Assembly: GCF_000485595.1 (NCBI RefSeq)
Contig: NW_014577995.1
Span: forward strand, 25,978 to 53,269
Direction of reading: 5' to 3'
Length of the DNA: 27,292 bases
From: Priapulus caudatus
Taxonomy: Eukaryota; Priapulida; Priapulimorpha; Priapulimorphida; Priapulidae
The notes beneath the pieces are model-generated. The model did not search any database. It worked only from the letters and a program-made list of their open reading frames with translations, and was not told the DNA's origin. The translations under genes and the position numbers were made by a program. Positions within the stretch are counted from its first letter, which is position 1; each line of letters starts with the position of its first letter. This document shows, one piece after another, positions 20,101 to 27,292 of this stretch.

Positions 20101-20478
20101 TTAAAGTGATTACGTCACGAATTTCTAGCACCATCAAGTAGTACATTTGTGTGTTATTTGTACAAAATAAAATGTATGAAAATACAATTAGTGTTTCTGT
20201 TTACTTTTCATGCTTATATACCTTCTTTATATGCCCTAATTTGCCGGTGAAAAACAGAGAGACGCCAGTATCTGAACAGTACTGGGGGAATAGTGTTAGA
20301 CAACAGAAATTACCAAATCGTCTAGATTTTTGCAAATTTAACCAACGTAAAAACATTTTTATCAGGTGAGATTTTGAGGATATATTTAGTAACGTTAGTT
20401 CTTACTTTTAATGTAAAAAAATGGCAATTTTTTTTTTACAAATTTTACCATAGAAAATTCGTGACGTAGTCACTTTAA
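20101..20478. mobile_element. TTAA-flanked MITE, 378 bp
   Basis: TTAA at 20101-20104 and 20475-20478 bounds inverted repeats of 27-28 bp. The left begins AGTGATTACGTCACG; the right is its reverse complement with one substitution and one extra A (20451-20478). Similarity stops precisely at TTAA on both sides, consistent with TTAA target duplication by a piggyBac- or Kolobok-type transposase. The interior is AT-rich with no meaningful frame. The ends do not start with the CCC typical of many piggyBac elements, so the superfamily is open. Confidence 0.72.
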
Positions 20479-21834
20479 TACCTGACTGATAATTTGTGTC
20501 GATAAGCGGACATAAGCATGACAAGAGAATAGCATCATATGGCCATGGGTTGGAAAGGTGACAGCGAAGGTCATTCCTGTAGATATTCATCAACAACGTC
20601 TCACAACTGGTCCAAAACACGTAGTGCATAACAACTGCCACCTGCAGGGAGCATGAATCAACCACTTCAGGCACGTAGATACAGATATCAGTCTTGCTGT
20701 TTGAAGTGCCGTTTGAAGCAATTCTTAAGAATCGGCTGGGAGAAATCTCAAATAGTTGCCTTCGGCGCGTCACTTTACAAAATACCAATTTTTCATATGT
20801 ATCCCAAAAATACGGGAGTACTTTTCTACCCACGCAATCACACGTGTAGTGCAAATATATGGACAGAAATTATTGCGCCGGAAAGATTGTAAGCAGAATA
20901 AGCGACGTTCCACTCTTTAGAGGCAATATTTCATATACTAGAGACAGGTATTAATTTAGTGCGTCAAAAGATTGACACCCTTTTCACATCGATTCATTAA
21001 TGTCACCCACTATGTGAGGTGTTACATGAATATTAAAAAAGGAAAAGACAGTGAGAGAGAAGGGAGATAAGGAGAGAGCGCATGGAGCAAGGAACGCCAG
21101 AGACCTCCCTTTTTGACAGTCTTGCAGTTATTGCCATCTCATCCGACTGAATACGACACGACTGCTGTCATATAACCTTAAGACTTGCAGGCAATGAAGC
21201 CATGGTTTTCAAATTACGAGAGGAGTGAAAATAAACGAGGCCTGACATCTATCAATATTTGCTCCGTATACAGGGGCCGATCATTAAAGATCGCGTACGA
21301 GTGAAGCACCGTCAGAATGTTGGATTGAGGCCAACAACCTCACTCCTTCTGTTGCACAGAAACAAAAGAAGTGCGGGAGCTAATTCCCTATGCTCCGCGA
21401 GGAGACTCGAGAGAAAGAAAAAATAACTGTAATATCGTGACAGATCGAAGAACCTGTATTTTTCAGTCCACGTCCCCTACTCACAACCATGGCATTCCTA
21501 CGAGCTGTCGCGAAGGCAAAAGTCGGCAACGATCAAACTGTGTTTATAAAATGACAATACTAATAATAAAATAATCGTAACAAACCGGCGTGTTTGATGT
21601 TTTCAGCGGGACTGTGAACTTCGTGAGTAATTGCTACACGCCGCACGTATGTAAACGCCTTTTTCTGTCGAATCCCATGTCATACTACGAGTCATTCTAG
21701 GGCGCTGACGTAGATGCGTTCTAAACGCGCCATGATTCGTTGTTGCTGCCAATGAATAATTGAAAAGATTCGCATCAAGTTGTGTGTGTATAATAAAATC
21801 TCTCACCATGTTCTCGTTGAATTTCTACTTCTAG
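20479..21834. other. Presumed intron upstream of fascin exon
   Basis: No fascin-like exon is visible here. A minus-strand frame at 20854-20408 (148 codons) enters the TTAA element and overlaps another frame on the + strand. It resembles nothing I know, and its length is within chance for the whole window. The stretch 21801-21834 supplies the pyrimidine tract and AG acceptor of the next exon. Confidence 0.5.
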
Positions 21835-21985
21835 GTGTTGATTTATCGGCCAATCAAGAGGAACTGACTGACACAGAAATATTCCAAATCGAGCGAGTGA
21901 AGACTTCTAAGAAATGGCTGATAAGAACCAAGCAGGACAAGTACTGGAGCTTGGAATCCGGTGGCGGAATACAAGCAAAATCAAG
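21835..21985 (+). CDS. Fascin, antepenultimate coding exon (third beta-trefoil, N-terminal part)
   Basis: Fascin bundles parallel actin filaments in filopodia and microvilli; it is built from four beta-trefoils. This exon encodes VDLSANQEELTDTEIFQIE followed by a KKWLIRTKQDKYWSLES segment and GGGIQAKS. These align without gaps to vertebrate fascin from its DLSANQ motif (near residue 277 of 493). The acceptor is TTCTACTTCTAG before 21835, and the donor AAG/GTCAGT follows 21985. It enters with two bases of a glycine-like codon (phase 1) and leaves with AG of a serine codon (phase 2). The 5' exons carrying trefoils 1 and 2 are not visible upstream. Third codon positions are mixed A/T/G/C, unlike the next exon. 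Intact frame and splice sites argue against a pseudogene. Confidence 0.93.
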
Positions 21986-22281
21986 GTCAGTTAAAAGTCA
22001 TGTGACTATATTAACCATCACACAGATGGTTACACAGTGGCAGAGATTGACTCAGGGGCGTTGTCGTAACGGAAGTTTGAAAGTCTGAATCCTGAAACCC
22101 TCCATCCATATGCCATACCCCACCGTCCATAAAAGATATCAAGTAAAACAGACACGAAATCATAACAGACTTTCGCCGAGGCCTCTACAACACGCGTCTT
22201 AATTTCCTCCCTGTTATATATTGAGCACCAGCGCCTCCACCGATCTCTACAGCACCCGTGTCTGGCTGTGATGTATTGCAG

Positions 22282-22586
22282 TACGATCAGCCCCAGCTGT
22301 CACTTTGACCTCGACTGGCAGCAGAACGGCAGCGTCGCCGTTAAGGCGCCCAACGGTAGGTACGTGACGGCCAAGATGAACGGCCAGCTGTCGGCCACCA
22401 TCGACGAACCGACCGCCAAGGAGCACTTCCGCTTCCAGCTCATCAACCGACCAATCATGGTGCTGAGAGGCAGCCACGGGTTCGTGGGCTTCAAGAGCAC
22501 CGCCTCGCGGAAGCTGGAGTGCAACAAGTCGAGTCATGACATTATCAAGGTCGAGCAGAACGAGGACGGCTCCTACTTCCTTAAAG
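22282..22586 (+). CDS. Fascin, penultimate coding exon (trefoils 3 and 4)
   Basis: Continues fascin through the end of trefoil 3 and most of trefoil 4. Recognisable pieces are SCHFDLDW, a VKAPNGRYVTAKMNGQLSA strand pair and the family-typical LINRPI followed by RGSHGFVGFK. Next come NKSSHDII and EDGSYFLK. Three AG acceptors are close together (ending 22281, 22290, 22296), all in the same phase. The first, TATTGCAG, is preferred because GIQAKSSTISPSC then has exactly the vertebrate spacing. The donor AAAG/GTTGGT follows 22586 and leaves one G (phase 1). Third codon positions are overwhelmingly G or C, unlike the preceding exon. The upstream intron is 296 nt. Confidence 0.95.
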
Positions 22587-22612
22587 GTTGGTCAGGGGGG
22601 AATTACGGCTCC

Positions 22613-22695
22613 TTAAGCATGCCTTATCGCTTCTATAGCATACCTTACTGTTCCTATAGCATGCCTTACCGCTCCTAGCATGCCTTGCCAGTTTC
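22613..22695. repeat. 21-bp tandem repeat in fascin intron, four copies
   Basis: Units start at 22613, 22634, 22655 and 22676 around a core TATAGCATGCCTTACCGCTCC (the last unit is shorter and diverged). The array starts 26 nt after the donor site. Because 21 is a multiple of three, it stays in frame with the upstream exon until a TAG at 22676. Retention of the intron would append a short SMPY/SIPY heptad tail. Confidence 0.82.
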
Positions 22696-22849
22696 TACTG
22701 AGGCATGTATCTTGAGTCTTGGTCTCATCCATACCTCCTATTCTAACTTTCCTGTCCCTTATCTTGCATTCATGGTCTCTAATTGTCTAACAGTTATATT
22801 TAGGCCTGATTTAGGTGATTGCCAATGTCTGCACTCTGTGGTGTTTCAG

Positions 22850-23055
22850 ACCGGAACAATCATTACTGGCACATCGAGGATGATTACTTTATCACCACTG
22901 AGGGGGCGCCAGCGTCGGAATTCTACCTAGAGCTGCAGGATCACACGCTCATGTCGATCCGCTCCAAGAGTGGTTACTACCTGCGGGGAGAACAGAGCGG
23001 CCTATTCAAGGCAAACGGAACAGAGATCAAGAATGACACGCTATGGGAGTTCTAG
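22850..23055 (+). CDS. Fascin, last coding exon (end of trefoil 4, stop)
   Basis: Completes fascin. The first two bases join G from the previous exon to make aspartate, giving FLKD-RNNHYWHI, which matches the vertebrate KDSTGKYW segment residue for residue in spacing. It then encodes ITTEGAPASEFYLELQD, the SGYYLRGEQSGLFKA repeat core of a beta-trefoil, and the C-terminal NDTLWEF before TAG at 23053-23055. Vertebrate fascins end LWEY. The acceptor is GGTGTTTCAG. The upstream intron is 263 nt. The three exons together give about 220 residues, close to the ~217 of the equivalent vertebrate part, so nothing appears to be missing from this end. Confidence 0.95.
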
Positions 23056-23073
23056 TTTGCAGGTCCCAGTCGA

Positions 23074-23260
23074 AGGAAGGAGGGGGAGGTAGGGGAAGGA
23101 ATGAAGGACGTGAAGGAAAAAATTGTGGAATGAAGGGGAGGAACGTGGGAAGGAAAAGACAGTGAGTAGGGGGCGGGATGAATCAGAGGGAGAAAGGAGG
23201 AGAAGAAGAAGAAGAATAGGAGAAAGGAGGGAGGAGGAAGAGAAGGTAGTTGAACGAGTA
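23074..23260. repeat. Purine-rich GGA/GAA tract
   Basis: Irregular GGAAGG/GAAGAA sequence beginning about 20 nt after the fascin stop, mostly purine on the coding strand. In a transcript it would be an AG-rich UTR segment. Confidence 0.85.
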
Positions 23261-23809
23261 CGATTATTGGGAGAACCACGTCGAAATTCCTCTGCAGTAT
23301 TTATGGAAGCAGGGGGATCAGGTGTAAAGCCACTCGTTAGTATGTCGTTTGTTAATTTTTCATATGATGCATAATATGTGTGAAATTCGTGCGTGTGCCG
23401 AAGCACCTTTATTAATATGTTTAAGGAAGCTGGCTGTTCATTCCGTACTTACAGCTGAGTGCGTTCTTCTTGTCCTGGGCAAATTTTATAAATCAACAGA
23501 GACGTAACCATGTACGAGATGAGATAGAATTCTGAACGTTTCACACACATTCTAAAGGCATCGCACATCTATACAGGACTCCATTTCTAAACATCGACCT
23601 GTCCGATACAATACATTCTCAGGCAGCACAGCGTCATGCACAACGATTTATACAAAAGTGTACACGGAGGAAATAGGGGATTGATCATAAACTCTCACAC
23701 CTGCATGGTGCGATAATGTAGTATATGATTGCGTATTAAATTTAAATTTCAACTTGAAAAAACCCCTGTAAACCGAATACCCTGTTGTGGTGCTTGCAGG
23801 CGAAAATAG

Positions 23810-23812
<3 letters not shown>

Positions 23813-23856
<44 letters not shown>
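23813..23856. repeat. (TA)n microsatellite
   Basis: Uninterrupted TA array of about 44 bp. Shorter TA runs occur at 24194-24210 and 8803-8821. Confidence 0.97.
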
Positions 23857-23857
<1 letters not shown>

Positions 23858-23859
23858 CT

Positions 23860-26014
23860 GGTTTACATAGGTGTAAAGGTTCATTTTAGTCTCAGTTTCG
23901 CTCTAGTTATTCTTGGTGTAAAACGGATAAATCCTGGAAAGCATAGTATTGGATATGATACTTATTATGATGTTTATGATTTTTGCACTTCGCTTATTTT
24001 GAATTCACATTCGTCATATTTGTGAAAATGCGTTCAAAAAGTTATTGGAAAATACATACAAACACATCATCACATCAGTATTAGCACGCGTGCGGATTTC
24101 TTCTGGTATTCTGGTGTTTACTATTTGCAATAGATTGTACTGTTAACTGACGTCGATTAGGGAACAAAGTGTGTTATGTAATTTTTACTTACGATATATA
24201 TATATATATATTTACTATAGGTGATGTAGAGGAACTGCCTATAGTAGTTCAAAGAGGTACAATTATTTTGATTCATGTAATGAACCGTTTGATGTCGGTA
24301 GTTCTCGGCATCTTAAAATTACCCCATAGATTAAATTATGACTATATATGAACGATCTACCACACAATATGAGCTGCTTACAACCACCACAACAATATGG
24401 CGGCATACGTTCCCGCCTTTGTTTCTTTGTAGCAACAGTCTCTTAGATGAGATAATGACGTTGTTGGAACTATATATCGTATATGCCCTGTATCCCAGTT
24501 GAGGTCACAATTTCGTAGATCGCAGACATGACCAATAAAATGCCTATTGCATACAAATATTTCACACAACTAATCAGGCTGGCAGAGAGTTGATATATGA
24601 TGAGGTATTAGATCACCTCTGCTCGTGGTACAAAATGTTTTCCATTATAACGATGATTATTTTTATATAGCCAAAGACTGAAGGATTAATATAGATAATC
24701 GGCGCGCACTTTTTGCGAGTAAAAATTGTGATTTGTGAGTAAAAATTTAACACGAACGGTCATGATGAAGTACTACTAGTATATATATATAAGGTTGCAT
24801 ATAATGAAAATGCTATTCCCTATTTATATTTAAGAGTCCTGATTTCAGGTTGCCATATAAAAGCTCTATTTATAAAGAGTATGAAACTTTTTTACACGTA
24901 GTTAGCTTTCACTTCCCTCGGTTTGGCTATAAACCATTCCAAAATCATCCTTCCAATGCCACAATGCAAGCTATTATATTATACATAATTTGAACATGTT
25001 TGCTTTCATTGACATATAGAAGTGTGAAAGCATAGACGCGCGCGCACGAACGCACGCACGCACGCACGCAGACACGTGCATATATGTGCACGTACGGCTA
25101 TTATAGTAATACATGGTATTGCTCATAACATCAATGTGTGCATGTAACGTAGGAATAGTACGGTGGATTACCACCAATTCGCTGACCGTTTTTATACCAA
25201 AAACGTATTCGCTTTCTGCAATGTGCTATATGTGTGTGTATATGCGCCCGCATACGTCGTACGTGCGTGCAGGCGCGCCCACACACACACGCACAAGCAC
25301 ACTCACGCTCCTACACTCATCAAGAACCAAACAGATAGATATACACATTACTTGTAGTTTTGTACACTGTTTAATTTGGACTTTCGGATAGAGAAGGCTG
25401 GACGTATCCCCTCCATTGGCTGTTGCACACGAGTAGTTGTGAAAGTAATCTGTTTATTCATTATAAAGTAAAATAATAAAGTGCAGAAATGTGTAAATCC
25501 TGCCCTGGTTCTTGTCAATTCTTAACTATTTCTTGTGTTTTATGTTACGAATACAAATTTGCATTTGGTATATTATTAGTAGCCGCCTCGCGGTGGCAAC
25601 ATTAATACGTTATAGTTGTAATATAATGGCAAGAACATATGGAAAAACTTGTTCATATATATAATAGGAATAGTAGTATACCCGCAATCAATTATTAAAG
25701 TATTTTCCTTACTTCCTCTACCCAATCCAATAGAAAAAAAGGCACGCTGCGAGCACCCACAATGAGAGAGGCTGGCATTAGCATAATCTAATCGTCATCA
25801 TCCCACTTCATCATCATCATCGTTGTCGTAGCAGTATAGTCACTATCTCCCACCAAGCAATGGTAACACCGAATATTCTAAAGCCTCCCATTCTCGCATC
25901 GGTGCCATCCGCGTGTAGATCCGTAAACTTCACCTCACGTGGATAGAATGTTCATAGCGTCTCAGCGTCTCAGTAGTCTCCAGGAGGTGAACCCCGTACA
26001 GAATCAGAGGAAGG
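23860..26014. other. Unique non-coding sequence, AT-rich
   Basis: No gene recognised. It contains ACGC-rich (25037-25075) and CACA-rich (25278-25315) simple repeats, an ATC/CAT run near 25794-25824 and an ACTATAGG/CCTATAGT hairpin at 24214-24245. Confidence 0.5.
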
Positions 26015-26347
26015 GGAAGGAATTAACCTGTATGATACAGGCGGTATGTTCCGCTTCACTACACTAACCGTTAGGTAGTTCAAGGTTGTTGAAGGTTAGT
26101 GTAGCTCAAGGGGTCGTCGTCGTATCAGGTACTACAGATATGTACCCGAGGTACATATATGTATACACAAAGTGTACCAGACTTGTACTACAGAAGGTAC
26201 CTCATATAAAAATATAAACATAATACTAAACAACCTAAAACTACCTCGGGTACATATCTGTAGTACCTGATACGACAACGACCCCATCTGCGTTAGTGTA
26301 GTGAAGCGGAACCGGAACCGCCTGTATCATACAGGTTAGGAAGGAAT
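26015..26347. mobile_element. Foldback MULE-like element, 315 bp, 9-bp TSD
   Basis: The element is 26024-26338, between perfect 9-bp direct repeats GGAAGGAAT at 26015-26023 and 26339-26347. The ends are TAACCTG and CAGGTTA. The inverted arms (left 26024-26153, right 26241-26338) share TTCCGCTTCACTACACTAAC, GGGGTCG and CAGGTACTACAGATATGTAC. The left arm has a roughly 30-nt extra segment bounded by a nested inverted repeat CTACACTAACC/GGTTAGTGTAG. Each terminus carries the palindrome CCTGTAT-N-ATACAGG. Nothing is encoded. The 9-bp duplication points to a Mutator-type transposase acting in trans. The sequence is unrelated to the element at 19719. Confidence 0.83.
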
Positions 26348-26387
26348 GTGGGAATAAGTGGATATTGTTTAATGTTATGGTGACACC

Positions 26388-26445
26388 TGACCAATTTATG
26401 GTTGACTGGTGACCAATTTATGGTGACTGGTGACCAAATTATAAC
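26388..26445. repeat. 21-22-bp tandem repeat, 2.6 copies
   Basis: Units TGACCAATTTATGG(T)TGACTGG start at 26388 and 26410, with a partial third at 26431. Confidence 0.85.
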
Positions 26446-27292
26446 TAAAACATTGTAAAGCCACGATTCCCAAATAACATAACAGAGACAGTACGTAAAT
26501 CCAAATGTATATATCTAGCTCCTTGCGTAAATCAACACAGTTTATTGCTTATCTATCACGAGACGTTTTCACAATGAAATGTTTTCAGGTGGTTCTTCCA
26601 GACTCACCTAATAAGTACTAACTACTGTTCGCCTATGAACACATGGTTTGAAAGAATTCCTTAGTCTCAATCTATTTTTAAGTAATGAATAATTCATGTT
26701 TGAAAATTCAACAGGGGTTGTAGATAATAATATGTAAACCTAAATAATTAGCACAACACGACAAAACATGGGATTTTATTCGCTCAGCAACATGAACACA
26801 CTATGTAGTAAGCTCTGGGAGAGTGGCTTAGTGCCAATTATTACAACATGATACATTAAAATTCATTCTCAAATGGCTTACTGACCACGCAGGTTGTAAT
26901 CACAATAACTACACGTATGCAAGAAATACAGGTTACCAAGAAATTGTTAACCTCAACGTATGATGAAAACCAATTTTTCATATCAGTAGCATAATTGTAG
27001 CATAAGTTATTTTGATATATCCCTTACAAATTTTTGAGCTGCGAGTACAAAACAGGGCACAGACAATAAACCGCAACTCTTTTTAGATAGATACACTAAA
27101 GGCTTAACTAGCGTATCGCACAGGTGGGATATATTAGTACCAAAGATCGTAGAGTGAACAAGATAAACCACTCATGCGAAATCACGTGCAATGACGTGTA
27201 GTACGCAATGGAGCGCCACGTCCGCCATTTTAGGAAGCAAAACCCGCTCCGCGTCTGTTTTAGCGCGTTCACACGTAGCAAAATCCACGGTT
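26446..27292. other. Unique AT-rich sequence ending in a CpG-rich patch
   Basis: No gene seen. The last ~110 bp (from 27181) have about a dozen CpGs and contain TGACGT and GTCCGCCATTTTAG, a YY1-like motif. This may be the start of a promoter cut by the window edge. Confidence 0.35.

Larger units (their letters stand above)
23056..24539 (+). other. Probable fascin 3' UTR and polyadenylation signals
   Basis: The first AATAAA after the stop is at 24534-24539 and a second is at 25475-25480, followed by a GT-rich stretch near 25533. Either would give a UTR of 1.5 or 2.4 kb. No earlier canonical signal was seen, although variant hexamers could be used. Confidence 0.4.

Noticed and set aside
20408-20854. 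148-codon minus-strand open frame
   Set aside because: It runs into the TIR of the TTAA element, overlaps another frame, resembles no family and is within chance length for this window.
22247-22537. Antisense open frame over the fascin exon
   Set aside because: Shadow of the GC-rich sense coding frame.

Overview
This window is animal nuclear DNA. It has spliced coding sequence with GT-AG introns, abundant microsatellites, polypurine tracts and several small transposable elements, and no prokaryotic gene organisation. The only gene I recognise is fascin, the actin-bundling protein. Arrays of CCCTAA (TTAGGG on the other strand) fit a non-arthropod metazoan; a marine invertebrate such as a mollusc is my guess, but the sequence does not settle it.

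Coding content. The last three coding exons of a fascin gene lie on the + strand at 21835-21985, 22282-22586 and 22850-23055. They splice in frame (phases 1, 2, 1) into about 220 C-terminal residues. These cover most of the third beta-trefoil and all of the fourth, and end in the typical LWEF. The exons for the first two trefoils are not visible anywhere upstream, so either the preceding intron is longer than 21 kb or they lie outside the window. The 3' UTR probably runs 1.5 to 2.4 kb downstream.

Non-coding content. The remaining ~96% is intergenic or intronic. It holds dinucleotide and tetranucleotide arrays, long pyrimidine or purine tracts, short minisatellites (units of 8, 12, 19-20, 21, 22 and 29 bp) and hairpins.

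Mobile elements. Two foldback elements with long terminal inverted repeats each sit between perfect 9-bp direct repeats (19710-20011 and 26015-26347), as expected of Mutator-type (MULE) derivatives. A 378-bp element is bounded by TTAA (20101-20478). A 574-bp snap-back hairpin with 186-bp arms (8451-9024) lies inside a possible poly(A)-tailed retro-insertion (about 7561-9315, minus strand).

Most unusual is a family of extremely small palindromes. These are 39-43-bp units starting CAAGAGCT and ending AGCTCTTG. Two full copies (1024-1066, 2237-2275) and one shortened copy (13689-13708) are each flanked by a perfect 7-bp direct repeat, and a fourth copy (5980-6011) is decayed. A 40-bp palindrome at 18956-18995 has the same layout with a different sequence. 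They look like individually mobilised hairpins too small to encode anything, and are my best candidate for something undescribed.
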